This document shows positions 41,939-51,018 of a stretch of DNA of 64,000 nucleotides, in pieces. The stretch's first letter is position 1. Each line of letters begins with the position of its first letter. The notes beneath the pieces are model-generated. The model saw nothing but the letters and a program-made list of their open reading frames with translations, was not told the DNA's origin and did no database searches. Source of the DNA: Lachnospiraceae bacterium (lineage in GTDB: Bacteria; Bacillota; Clostridia; Lachnospirales; Lachnospiraceae); NCBI GenBank assembly GCA_021770245.1, contig JAETRI010000001.1:62001-126000 (forward strand). Direction: 5' to 3'. Position numbers and translations under genes: made by a program.

Positions 41939-43444
41939 ATGGAATACTTTTTCTCACAATTGTCCTCCCATTCCTCCCAATTTGATACAGCGTATGATTT
42001 GGCCGCGTTTTGCTATGATTACCTGCTGGATCATATAAAACTTCAGCCAAAGTTTATCGGAACATATATCTGGGAGAATCCAAACAGTAAGTGCAACAAT
42101 CCTAACCTCCCGAAACTTTTTCGTTTCAGCGAATCAATAAAGACTATCCTGTGTACGCAAAAAGAGGGATACTCCTATTCCTCCTGTCAGCACAAAATGT
42201 TTCGGCAAATAGAACTATTGCAAAAGCAGCTCGCATCTTATTGTTCGCCAGAGCATAATGATGCAACCATTCCCTTTTTTATTCTATTGGCTATTGACCG
42301 ATATGCACAAGAGGTAAAGACCGCACATACGGCCAAGGCCCCTTTAAATCAGTCGTACCATGCCCATTCCTTTATATATCTCAATTCAACAGATTCCATG
42401 CCGGACGATCGTATAGAAGATAATGTCATCAGAGATCCCTATATCCGCAACCAGCTAAAATATTTAACGATTTTGGAAGATCGGGATATCCCATCGGAAA
42501 TCTCCGATCCTCCCCGAATTGTACCTTTGTATATCAGTGAGCACGACGAAGTCCGAAGGAGGTGTCTGGATGAAAAGAAGATCAAAATTGCCGTTATTCC
42601 GTTTAGCCAGGAGGAAATGGTTTCTGTTTGTATGGATGAAGGCGCACTGTTCCATATTGAATATACCTCCATGCATAAAGAAAGCGGGAGAGACCGCGCG
42701 CTTATGTTGCTGCACCGGGCTCTTGAAGAAAGAGCAAATATCATTGTATTTCCTGAATTCATATGCGAACGGGCAATCCAGCAAGCCTTGCGGAACGAAT
42801 TGAAGAAATTATATAAAGAAACGCCGCAAAAAACGTCTGCTTTGCTTCTTGTTATAGCCGGAAGCCGATGGGAAAATAACAATAATATCGCGGATATTTT
42901 GGCATATAACGGAAGGCTGCTCGGATGTCAGTACAAGCAGGTCCCTTATTCCTCCATAAAGCCTCAAAATCATTTGGTTGAAAATTTAAGAAATCCCGGA
43001 AAGGAGTGTACTATCATTGAGGTTGAACATCTTGGCCGGATCATGTTTGGCATCTGCCGAGATATTGTATCCGAGTCCTATCTTGCAAAGCTCACCGAGA
43101 TTTTTCTTCCCCAGCTTCTTTTGGTGCCTGCCTGGAGCCCCTCTATCAAAAAAGGCTTCGTCGGACCGTTAGAGAGGATCTCCGCCAGAAATCATAAAAC
43201 CTGTTCCGTATTGTGTAACTGTTGCGAAGCATATAAAAAATTGTCGGCTTTTAAGGCCGAAACAGGTATTGTTATGGTTCCGGAGAAGAATAATAATATA
43301 ATTCGTGGAAAAGGGGAATACCTGATTCGCAAACGATGCAGTCACACCTGCAAAAGCGTCGGATGCCTCTTTCTTATTGATTTAAATTTAGAGGAAGTCT
43401 CTCAGGGAATTTCCATTGAGTGGGAACAGAAAATTTTAGTATGA
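41939..43444 (+). CDS. Unrecognised protein with C-terminal nitrilase (carbon-nitrogen hydrolase) domain
   Basis: 501 residues counted from ATG 41939; ATG 41927 is in frame and an upstream extension is unlikely. Residues 1-215 have no family I recognise. From about 220 a nitrilase-fold domain begins (IKIAVIPFSQEEM). The triad residues can be placed: Glu273 in IVFPEFICE, Lys333 in CQYKQVPYSS and Cys373 in MFGICRDIVSES; spacing of 60 and 40 residues suits the family. Nitrilase domains also occur in reverse-transcriptase defence proteins, but no RT is here. It starts an unusual plus-strand operon inside the minus-strand polysaccharide genes. Confidence 0.75.
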   Translation: MEYFFSQLSSHSSQFDTAYDLAAFCYDYLLDHIKLQPKFIGTYIWENPNSKCNNPNLPKLFRFSESIKTILCTQKEGYSYSSCQHKMFRQIELLQKQLASYCSPEHNDATIPFFILLAIDRYAQEVKTAHTAKAPLNQSYHAHSFIYLNSTDSMPDDRIEDNVIRDPYIRNQLKYLTILEDRDIPSEISDPPRIVPLYISEHDEVRRRCLDEKKIKIAVIPFSQEEMVSVCMDEGALFHIEYTSMHKESGRDRALMLLHRALEERANIIVFPEFICERAIQQALRNELKKLYKETPQKTSALLLVIAGSRWENNNNIADILAYNGRLLGCQYKQVPYSSIKPQNHLVENLRNPGKECTIIEVEHLGRIMFGICRDIVSESYLAKLTEIFLPQLLLVPAWSPSIKKGFVGPLERISARNHKTCSVLCNCCEAYKKLSAFKAETGIVMVPEKNNNIIRGKGEYLIRKRCSHTCKSVGCLFLIDLNLEEVSQGISIEWEQKILV

Positions 43445-43520
43445 CTACTTGCAAATTGTACATAATAATCATATAATTAGTTTAAGTAAACAGTTCATAA
43501 ACTATTTAAGAGGATATTCT

Positions 43521-44327
43521 ATGCTTCCATCAAAATTAGAGAATATTTGCAGCACTCTCTGTGAGCGTCTTCAGTCCAATAAGGAGATCACGGAAGAACA
43601 GATCCATGTATTTTTGAATGGCATCTCTGATACCATGTCCTCCAAAGAGATTGAAAATTTGCCGGACAGCGCTCAATTTTTATCGGATGAAGTAAATCAA
43701 GTATGGAATTATCGTGATCTTGAACACATTTCCCGTACGCAGGCCTTTTTGTTCGGGTGTATATGGGCCTGTTTTAAAATTCTCGATAAAATGCTTCATA
43801 GGGAATCGGAGTATAGTACTCTTAATGACCTTGCTGCCTATTACAGCGACAAACAATGGTTCTTTCAGGCAATTTTAGAGATTCCCGGAATACGTCACAA
43901 GGATTTGGCACAAAAAGGAAAGATAAGCCCCTCTCAGCTTTCTCAGTTTGTTTCCAAAGCCTGCAGAGAAGGGCTAGTTACTTATCATCGTATGGGAAGA
44001 GAAAAATATTATTTTCTTATGGATCGTGGAAAGGATGTCTATAAAAAGATCCAGAGGGAAAATCTGTTTTCAAGTACCATGTCAAATCATGAACCTGTAT
44101 TTGTGCCGGCTCAGGCCTTTGGTGATATTCGATTAAACTTTAATTTTTCAGTCAATTCAGAAAACAATGATACTATCTCATACCAGGAAGGCGGCTATTG
44201 GCAAAATACACTTTTTTATTCCGATTCTGTCTTCGTACAAACGAATAATATTCGTAATAATGCGATAAATAATCCACAATACTTATATAAGGAGGAACCC
44301 GGGATTTATGTCGGAAAAGGATTTTGA
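43521..44327 (+). CDS. Winged-helix (MarR-like) protein of the nitrilase operon
   Basis: 268 residues from ATG 43521 (AGAGG, 7-nt spacing). Residues about 115-185 hold a winged helix: ILEIPGIRHKDLAQKGKISP with SQLSQFVSKACREGLVTYHR and KYYFLMDRGKDVYKK. The N-terminal 100 residues are helical and the C-terminal 80 are polar and probably beta-rich. A DNA-binding regulator of its own operon is plausible. The gene is 76 nt after the nitrilase gene and its end overlaps the next gene by 20 nt, so the three are likely co-expressed. Confidence 0.7.
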   Translation: MLPSKLENICSTLCERLQSNKEITEEQIHVFLNGISDTMSSKEIENLPDSAQFLSDEVNQVWNYRDLEHISRTQAFLFGCIWACFKILDKMLHRESEYSTLNDLAAYYSDKQWFFQAILEIPGIRHKDLAQKGKISPSQLSQFVSKACREGLVTYHRMGREKYYFLMDRGKDVYKKIQRENLFSSTMSNHEPVFVPAQAFGDIRLNFNFSVNSENNDTISYQEGGYWQNTLFYSDSVFVQTNNIRNNAINNPQYLYKEEPGIYVGKGF

Positions 44328-44949
44328 AATTGAAATACGCGGGCTTACTCGTAATGGTAAGGCAGAGTTTGATATCAGTAATCTATATTCTGTCATAAAA
44401 AAGTCAAAAGATCCTGGCGCCTTTCTGCAATTTATAGCCGAAAAGAAGAAAGAATTATTTCCTGAATCAAGGCCCGGAGAGAGTGTCGCCTTGCAAAATG
44501 GCGATTACCGTATAATCGATAGCATGATTGATACAATCATACATCGTCAGCCCGATACCGAAACATTTTATAGGGATCTTTGGGAAAAGGTATTGGAAAA
44601 AAATCCTTTCCTTGAAAATGACAGGCAGAAAAGTGATGCATTAAACCGCATTTTATCCAATAATAGAATCCCCTATTTTCAAATGCCTGAAGGCTTGAAA
44701 ATGTCAGAAGAAACATTCAAAACATATCTTCAAAAAGCGCAGGAATCGATTAATCAGCTCAGTTTTGTCTTAAGCTCTCATTTTTCTCAGCGGACCGAAC
44801 GTTCCAGCCTCATTAATCACATCCTGGATAACAGCAATTCAAAGGAGGAAAAGGCGGTCCTAATGGCAGTTACTCTTGCAATAGTCGAACAAAAAGCGAT
44901 TTTGCAGGTCTTTCAACAGCAAAAAAATAATCCTGAAATCTATAAATAA
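44308..44949 (+). CDS. Unrecognised helical protein of the nitrilase operon
   Basis: 213 residues. I recognise no domain. It starts with a short beta-rich part (FEIEIRGLTRNGKAEFDIS) then long predicted helices up to the charged C-terminus; there are no membrane segments and no signal peptide. AAGGAGG lies 12 nt before the ATG, inside the previous gene. A transcription terminator at 44959-45010 closes the operon. Its tight coupling to the winged-helix gene suggests a shared complex or regulation. Confidence 0.65.
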   Translation: MSEKDFEIEIRGLTRNGKAEFDISNLYSVIKKSKDPGAFLQFIAEKKKELFPESRPGESVALQNGDYRIIDSMIDTIIHRQPDTETFYRDLWEKVLEKNPFLENDRQKSDALNRILSNNRIPYFQMPEGLKMSEETFKTYLQKAQESINQLSFVLSSHFSQRTERSSLINHILDNSNSKEEKAVLMAVTLAIVEQKAILQVFQQQKNNPEIYK

Positions 44950-44958
44950 CGTCCATGA

Positions 44959-45010
44959 CTTATCTTTCCGGCGGCCAAACTTTAGTCACTGGAAAGATAA
45001 GATCATTTTT
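44959..45010. terminator. Intrinsic terminator at the end of the nitrilase operon
   Basis: CTTATCTTTCC (44959-44969) is repeated in reverse complement at 44991-45001, an 11-bp stem, with ATCATTTTT after it. It lies between convergent genes and could serve both. Confidence 0.65.
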
Positions 45011-45023
45011 ACACAAGCGGGCT

Positions 45024-45926
45024 TTATTCCCCTTTCCCATATCTCCCCTTCCACAGCCCATACAAAACCATCCCCGGAATCCACCCCAAAGCATACCTCC
45101 ACTTTTCCTTCAGCCTTCCCATCAACGCTTTGCCTCTCTCCCCCGCAAAATGTCCGTATATTACATACAGCAGGATCATCTTCCATTTGGTCCGTTCCCC
45201 GACCGCGGCGTCATTCAGGTAGACCTCCGCCCGTTTCGCCATGCCCCGGGGCGACCGGATCTTCATCCTCCTCCCGGATCGGGTTAATCCCCCCTCCAGG
45301 TATTCCGAGATATAGACGCATCGGTTGATATGCACCATGCGGTAAGGCCCGGACATCTGTACCCAGACCAGATCCTCCGGCACATATTTCTCCCCCTCAT
45401 AGACCGGAAAGGGGAAACGGCGAAGCACCCCGGTATAGAAAACCTCCGCCTTGTCTCCTCCGATTCCGGCGTTGATCCGGGCGTTCACATAGGTATCGAT
45501 TAACTCGTCCTTTGGGTAGTATCCCTCATTTACCCTTCCGTCCGGATAGCAGCGCAGGAAGCTGTACCCGCACAACCCCTCCGTCCCCGCAAATTTTGAA
45601 TGGGTACGAAGGATGATTTCCACCGCGTCCTCCGGCAGCGTATCATCGCTGTCCACGATGAAGAGCAGCTCCGACCGGGCGGTTTCGATCCCTCTGTTCA
45701 GCGCCGTATGCTTTCCCCCGTTGTCCTGGTAGATATATTGGATAGGAAATTCCGGCGTCTTTGCCCATTCCCGTACCAGCTCCCCTGTGCCGTCGCTGCT
45801 GCCGTCGTCCACCACCATCCACAGGAAATCCTTTTTCGTCTGTTTCAACAGGCTTTCGTATAATGCAGGAAGCGTATTCCTTCTATTATAAGTGGGCGTC
45901 AGAATCGTTATGGTTTCCACCTGCAT
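45024..45926 (-). CDS. GT2 family glycosyltransferase
   Basis: 300 residues from ATG 45926. The start TITILTPTYNRRNTLPALYE and VDDGSSDGTGELV with LFIVDSDDTLPEDAVE (DxD metal site, near residue 95) define a family 2 inverting transferase. A typical GT2 C-terminal part (FYTGVLRRFPFPVYEGEKYV) follows. It probably adds one sugar of the repeat unit. The start overlaps the 3' end of the upstream GT4 gene by about 40 nt. Confidence 0.85.
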   Translation of the reverse strand: MQVETITILTPTYNRRNTLPALYESLLKQTKKDFLWMVVDDGSSDGTGELVREWAKTPEFPIQYIYQDNGGKHTALNRGIETARSELLFIVDSDDTLPEDAVEIILRTHSKFAGTEGLCGYSFLRCYPDGRVNEGYYPKDELIDTYVNARINAGIGGDKAEVFYTGVLRRFPFPVYEGEKYVPEDLVWVQMSGPYRMVHINRCVYISEYLEGGLTRSGRRMKIRSPRGMAKRAEVYLNDAAVGERTKWKMILLYVIYGHFAGERGKALMGRLKEKWRYALGWIPGMVLYGLWKGRYGKGE

Positions 45927-46995
45927 TCCCTCCCTGTACATGATCCCCTGCGCCGGCCGCCTCCAGAAGCCGGTCCGCAATCACCCACACCGGATACTGT
46001 TCCCGGATTTTCGCTCCGTTTGCACAGATCCGGGCCGCCAGTTTTGGATCCGACGCCAGGCGAAGCATTGCCTGGGCGAGCCGCTCCCGGTCTCCCACCG
46101 GAACCAGCAGGCCGTTTTCCCCGTCCCGGATGTAGGTGGCGGAACCGCCGATCGGACAGTCCGTGGCAACGACCGGAATCCCCATCGCCATCGCCTCCAG
46201 CATGGAATTTGAGATCCCTTCGAAATCCGACGACAGGATATACATACCGGCCTTAACAATCCTGCTGCGGACATCCGGGCAGAATCCATGCCACACAATT
46301 TGATTAGAAATAGATAAATTTCCAGACATTTCTTTTAATTGCGTTTCCAATTCCCCTTCTCCATACATATGAAGCGTATATTCGGGAAATTTTTCGACAA
46401 ATATGGCAAATGCCTCCAATAGGAGCCCGGGATTTTTCTGCCGGTGGAGCCTGCCCACGAATACGGCCGTCTTTTCCCGCTCCCCCTCAAACGGCTTCGG
46501 AAGGGTCAGATCCACCGGATTCGGGATCACCACCGTCTTCTTTTGGAGGAAACGGGGAAAATAACCCGCACATTCCCTGGTCTGTACGGCGATTTTTACG
46601 GCCCTGGCATAGGCCAGGTCGCGCATCGGCCCCTGTCTGCCCCTCCTCGGGTCGTTCCGCTCCGATACCAGCATGGGGCAATGCAGTCCGACGGCCGTTA
46701 TCGCGGAAAATACGGTTCCCATTACGCTGAAGGAATAGATGAGGGAGCCCCTGTTTTCCCGAAAATATCTTCGCATCCTGCGCAGCCGTTTCCATTGCAC
46801 CCGGACATCTCCATGGGACTGGGGAGATACGCACAGAAGCTCCACGCCGGGATCCAAAGGATAGGCACACTCCTCCCCGGCGAACATCAGGATCGTTACC
46901 CCGATCCCCCGCCTTCTATACTCATTGGCCAGGAGGGAAATAACCCGCTCCGTTCCCCCGCCGGTCATGTTCGGTATCACGAATATGATTCTCAA
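45886..46995 (-). CDS. GT4 family glycosyltransferase
   Basis: 369 residues. The N-terminus MRIIFVIPNMTGGGTERVIS has the GGxE-like loop, and the C-terminal half has AVFVGRLHRQKNPGLLLEAF and LSSDFEGISNSMLEAMAMGI with the E-x7-E donor-binding pattern. It is a retaining transferase of the GT4 group, such as those using UDP-GalNAc or UDP-glucose. It overlaps the start of the ABC transporter gene's stop by 4 nt. GC-rich codons agree with this block. Confidence 0.88.
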   Translation of the reverse strand: MRIIFVIPNMTGGGTERVISLLANEYRRRGIGVTILMFAGEECAYPLDPGVELLCVSPQSHGDVRVQWKRLRRMRRYFRENRGSLIYSFSVMGTVFSAITAVGLHCPMLVSERNDPRRGRQGPMRDLAYARAVKIAVQTRECAGYFPRFLQKKTVVIPNPVDLTLPKPFEGEREKTAVFVGRLHRQKNPGLLLEAFAIFVEKFPEYTLHMYGEGELETQLKEMSGNLSISNQIVWHGFCPDVRSRIVKAGMYILSSDFEGISNSMLEAMAMGIPVVATDCPIGGSATYIRDGENGLLVPVGDRERLAQAMLRLASDPKLAARICANGAKIREQYPVWVIADRLLEAAGAGDHVQGGNAGGNHNDSDAHL

Positions 46996-48740
46996 ACGCT
47001 CCCTCCAAGAACTTCTTCTTTTTCTCTTCGCCTCACCTTACCGTCCGCCACCTCGTAGATCACATCCACATTCCGGATCGTCGTCAGCCTGTGAGCAATG
47101 ATGATCATGGTCTTTAGTCCCTTGAGGCTGTCAATTGCCTCCATCACCGCGCTCTCCGTTTCATTATCCAGGGCTGAGGTTGCCTCATCCAGAATCAGGA
47201 TCTCCGGGTCGTGGTACAGCGCCCTGGCGATCCCGATCCTCTGCCTCTGTCCTCCCGACAGGCGGACGCCTCTGTCTCCCACCATCGTATCCAGGCCGTC
47301 AGGCAGATTGTCCACAAAATCAAACAGCTGCGCCTTCCGAACCGCCTCCCGGACTGCCTCTTCATCGATTTCCTCCTCCGGGATGCCGAATGCGATGTTA
47401 TTTTTGATCGTATCGTCGGACAGATAGATGGTCTGCGGGATATAGCCGATCTCTCTCTGCCAGAGGGAAACATTCTTACGCACGTCCAGTCCGTCGGCCG
47501 TAATTTTTCCGTACTGCGGCACCAAAAGTCCCAAAATAATATCCACCATCGTCGTTTTACCGGCGCCGGACGGACCTACGAAAGCCACGGAACTTCCCTT
47601 TTGGATCACAAAGCTCACATCCGTTAACACATCTTCTTCCGTGTCCGGATAATGATAGCTTACCTTCTTCACCTGAAGCTCTCTTTCGAACTTCCAGTCC
47701 CCCTTCTCCTCCTTTTTCTCTGCCATCACCTCTTCCACCTCTTTCAGATCGTGATAGATCAGATTGATGGACGGATTGGCATACTGGATATTAGCCATAT
47801 GTTCGTTGATCCTGCCCACGGACGGCATCAGCCGAAAGGCCGCCACCGCAAAAACAGCGAGCTGCGGGACGAACTCCGCAATATCCTTTTGGCCGGCATA
47901 CAATTTTATGATTACGGCCAGCAGCATCCCTGTCATACTGACCGTTTCAATGGCGTATTTGGGCAGGATACGGATCAAGCTGCTGATCCGCAGGCCACGG
48001 ACATATTTCTTAAAATAGGTATCATAGGATTCCACAAAAAAACTCTCGCGATTTAAAACCTTAATTTCTTTGATTCCACCCAGGCCCTGATTCATCCATT
48101 TATAAATATTCCCCTTATAAACCTGGCTTCTCTTTCCCAGATCCTGCGAAAAATTTTTGGATATGCGGAAGAAGACATACAGGCAGGTCAAGAGAAGGAG
48201 CACAACCACCGTAGTAATAGACTGGCTCACGATAAACAGATAGATCCCGATGGCGATACAGACGCAGATTTCCGCCAGCATTTCCATAATATGGATCATT
48301 GCTTTTGCAAACATATCCGTATCCTCCTGCATGCTTCTCTGCAGCTCCGCCACATTCTTATTCAAATGAAACGTATAAGGCTCATGCATATAGGCCGCCA
48401 GAAGGCGCGAAGATAATCTTCTCTGCACATCATAGGAAAACTTGTATATGGCATTTTTTTCGAATGCGAGGTAGACATTTTTAAAAAGATAAATGAGGAT
48501 AATGACTCCCGCAAGGGCCGCCAGAAAGGCAGTTACCGATCGGAAATTCAAAGAATCATACAGGAAACGCAGCCATTTGTTTTCCCGAATGGTATCCTGC
48601 TCCATAATAATATTAATGAAAGGCATAAAAATGGTAACGCCCAGCAGCTCCAGGAAGCTTCCGCAAATAATTGCAGCCAGCAGGACAAACAGCTTTCCTT
48701 TATCCTTCTTGCTGAAAATGTATCCAAGCTTACCCGCCAT
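46992..48740 (-). CDS. ABC transporter, fused permease-ATPase (flippase-like), second copy
   Basis: 582 residues: six membrane helices in the first 310 residues, then Walker A GPSGAGKTT, signature LSGGQRQRIGIARAL, Walker B ILILDEATSALD and IIIAHRLTTIRN. It is related along its length to the 20453 transporter but differs enough to be an old duplicate. It likely flips a lipid-linked glycan. The genes around it encode glycosyltransferases of the GC-rich block, so it may serve a different glycan from the first copy. Confidence 0.88.
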   Translation of the reverse strand: MAGKLGYIFSKKDKGKLFVLLAAIICGSFLELLGVTIFMPFINIIMEQDTIRENKWLRFLYDSLNFRSVTAFLAALAGVIILIYLFKNVYLAFEKNAIYKFSYDVQRRLSSRLLAAYMHEPYTFHLNKNVAELQRSMQEDTDMFAKAMIHIMEMLAEICVCIAIGIYLFIVSQSITTVVVLLLLTCLYVFFRISKNFSQDLGKRSQVYKGNIYKWMNQGLGGIKEIKVLNRESFFVESYDTYFKKYVRGLRISSLIRILPKYAIETVSMTGMLLAVIIKLYAGQKDIAEFVPQLAVFAVAAFRLMPSVGRINEHMANIQYANPSINLIYHDLKEVEEVMAEKKEEKGDWKFERELQVKKVSYHYPDTEEDVLTDVSFVIQKGSSVAFVGPSGAGKTTMVDIILGLLVPQYGKITADGLDVRKNVSLWQREIGYIPQTIYLSDDTIKNNIAFGIPEEEIDEEAVREAVRKAQLFDFVDNLPDGLDTMVGDRGVRLSGGQRQRIGIARALYHDPEILILDEATSALDNETESAVMEAIDSLKGLKTMIIIAHRLTTIRNVDVIYEVADGKVRRREKEEVLGGSV

Positions 48741-48754
48741 GTCCGATCTCCTCC

Positions 48755-49810
48755 TTATTTAGGACAGTTATATCTTTGATGATAGTTAATCCCCTTATCC
48801 AGAATCACCTCATCCGTATACCGCTCCTCCCTGCTCCTCTTACAGATTCTCGCCGCGTAGCTGACCTGTGATAATCCTGCCACCAGCCCTTCGCAGGAGG
48901 AAAGCGTATACATATCCCGTAATACCTCATATCCTAACAGATAATGATGGTTTTCCCTTGTTGAAAACGAATTCATTACGCTTTCTGTTCCGTCGTCCCG
49001 CGTTGCATCCCGATAAAAGCACAGACGGCTGCCAAAAGCTTTCTGAAACAGGCGAAGCGCTCCCAGATCGTCGGTTGCCAGGAATATCTGTTCATATTCC
49101 CCCTTGCCGAATTTCTCTCCGGCTGCCTGTACGTATTCCTCCGGGCCGATAACAACCGGATGCCCGTTATAATTCCACTTGAAATCCGTTCCCCGAACAT
49201 GTACGCCGAGCGTTTTCCTGCCCCCAAGCATCCCGTCCAGATCCGTCCGCAGCATATCCCCAACGGTCTCGTTAAAGCGGATATATTTACCGAAGATCCT
49301 TCCCATCTCGTCCAGATTCTTTTCCGATTTGGTATAACCGCCGCTTTGCTCATTCAGGCTGCCTGCCAGGATTACGTTCTCCCTTCTGCTGCGTATCACA
49401 CTCCCCAGCCTATTCAGGTCTCCCAGGGCAGCCGTCCCCGGCTGCATAAAATAGTATTCATAGGGATTGCTCGTCCCGTTTACCGGATGGGATTCCGCAT
49501 ATCTGGACTGTGCCGAAAACTCCACCACCGGGATGAGAGCCATTTGGTCTGCGAAATAGAGATACGCAAGCAATTTATTAAAATCCGCAAAGAAGCCGGA
49601 TCCGGACGGTTCCATCACAATATGATAAACCAGGCCGTTGCTTCCGCCCTCCTCCCCCTTCTCCACGGACACCACATTATACTCTTTCCCGATGCGCCTT
49701 ACGCTGTCCACAAACCTCTGGTCATCCCCGTGGGGCAGGCAGTACAAGGCAAAAGACAGCTGTTTCTTTGTTTTTCTGACTTTTCTTGCGATATCTTCCC
49801 AGCTATACAT
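48755..49810 (-). CDS. Fucosyltransferase-like protein (GT23/O-FucT-type fold)
   Basis: 351 residues from ATG 49810 (GGAAGGGGATCT upstream). The key motif LGVHVRGTDFKW (HxRxxD) near residue 215 matches the GDP-binding Arg site of alpha-1,6- and O-fucosyltransferases including NodZ. EQIFLATDDLGALRLFQKAF and EGLVAGLSQVSYAARI are the later motifs. It would transfer fucose or another 6-deoxy sugar from a GDP donor; no GDP-fucose synthesis genes are in the window, so the donor may be made elsewhere. Confidence 0.7.
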   Translation of the reverse strand: MYSWEDIARKVRKTKKQLSFALYCLPHGDDQRFVDSVRRIGKEYNVVSVEKGEEGGSNGLVYHIVMEPSGSGFFADFNKLLAYLYFADQMALIPVVEFSAQSRYAESHPVNGTSNPYEYYFMQPGTAALGDLNRLGSVIRSRRENVILAGSLNEQSGGYTKSEKNLDEMGRIFGKYIRFNETVGDMLRTDLDGMLGGRKTLGVHVRGTDFKWNYNGHPVVIGPEEYVQAAGEKFGKGEYEQIFLATDDLGALRLFQKAFGSRLCFYRDATRDDGTESVMNSFSTRENHHYLLGYEVLRDMYTLSSCEGLVAGLSQVSYAARICKRSREERYTDEVILDKGINYHQRYNCPK

Positions 49811-49826
49811 AGATCCCCTTCCGTTT

Positions 49827-50978
49827 TCAGCGGCCGATCCTTCCCATCCGTTTCCTGATCGCCTCAATCTGTCCATAATAATTCCGGAACTGGAAATTTT
49901 CCTTCACATGCCGGTATCCTTCCGCCCCCATCCGCACCAGAGCGTCCCTGTCCCGGATGATCAGCTCCAGCTTATCCCGCAGATCCTGCCGGTCGTTGTC
50001 CGTAAATACATATCCCGTTTTCCCCACATCGATATAGCTTGCCGTCCCGTTGTCGCTTCCGCTGATCGCCGGCAGGGAGAAGGACATGGCTTCGATCAGC
50101 GTCACAGAGGCAGGTTCCCCGGTGCTGGGAAGCACGTACACATCCGCCTTCCGGTATTCCTCTGATACTGCTTCCCGGCTCAGGTTCGCATAGAACGTCA
50201 CCCGATCCTCCAGGCCATGGTCCCGCACATATCCGGTAACCATTCTGTAATATTCCTCATGAAAATGGTTGGATTTCTCCCCGGCAATCGTCAGATGCAG
50301 GTCGTATCTGTCAGAAAGCTCTTCGATCACCTGAATCATCATCAACAGATTTTTGCGTTCCTGATACTTTCCGATACAAAAGACGTTAATCTTTCCTCCC
50401 GCAAAATAGGTTTTCTCCCCGGGGGGAACCTGGGGCTCCACGATATAGGGCGCCCAATACGCTTTATCATCCTTCACCAGGCCGGTAAAATCGATTCCCA
50501 CCAGATTTGTGGGCGTCAGCCGGTATTCCGGTGTCAGTTTCCACACAATCCTGTGGGCCTGATCCATTTTCCGCGGTTTTTCCCACACCGGGCTCATATT
50601 ATAGAGGATGGTCGGAATCCGGTAGAATCGGCAGATGGCGTTCATGCAGATCGTATACATGGAGCGTTCCCTCAGAATGGCGAGATCCGGCCGGAACCGC
50701 CTGATATAACCTGCCAGCTTAAAAAGAGGGGGAATCCCGCATTTCAGCTTCATGTCTATCGCAAAGGGATCCTTCCTTTTCAGGAAATGGACATAGAGGT
50801 AATCAAAGGCACGAAACAGTGGGGAATAGCCCACCACAACAGGCTTCACATATTTATAGTCCTCGATCTTTCCCGCATATTGGCTGAGGAACATCACCTC
50901 ATGGCCGTTTTCCACCCAGCCCTTCATGATGGAAGTCTGATTGGTATGATATCTGTGGGACATGTACATTACTTTCAT
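49827..50978 (-). CDS. GT4 family glycosyltransferase
   Basis: 383 residues. The N-terminus MKVMYMSHRYHTNQTSIMKG is of the family, and INVFCIGKYQERKNLLMMIQ with VLPSTGEPASVTLIEAMSFS gives the donor site E-x7-E pattern. GGGAGCTGCCC precedes the ATG. It adds one sugar of the repeat unit; donor not known. Confidence 0.85.
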   Translation of the reverse strand: MKVMYMSHRYHTNQTSIMKGWVENGHEVMFLSQYAGKIEDYKYVKPVVVGYSPLFRAFDYLYVHFLKRKDPFAIDMKLKCGIPPLFKLAGYIRRFRPDLAILRERSMYTICMNAICRFYRIPTILYNMSPVWEKPRKMDQAHRIVWKLTPEYRLTPTNLVGIDFTGLVKDDKAYWAPYIVEPQVPPGEKTYFAGGKINVFCIGKYQERKNLLMMIQVIEELSDRYDLHLTIAGEKSNHFHEEYYRMVTGYVRDHGLEDRVTFYANLSREAVSEEYRKADVYVLPSTGEPASVTLIEAMSFSLPAISGSDNGTASYIDVGKTGYVFTDNDRQDLRDKLELIIRDRDALVRMGAEGYRHVKENFQFRNYYGQIEAIRKRMGRIGR

Positions 50979-51018
50979 GGGCAGCTCCCGTCCGGACGCT
51001 GTGCGTCCCCGATTTCAT

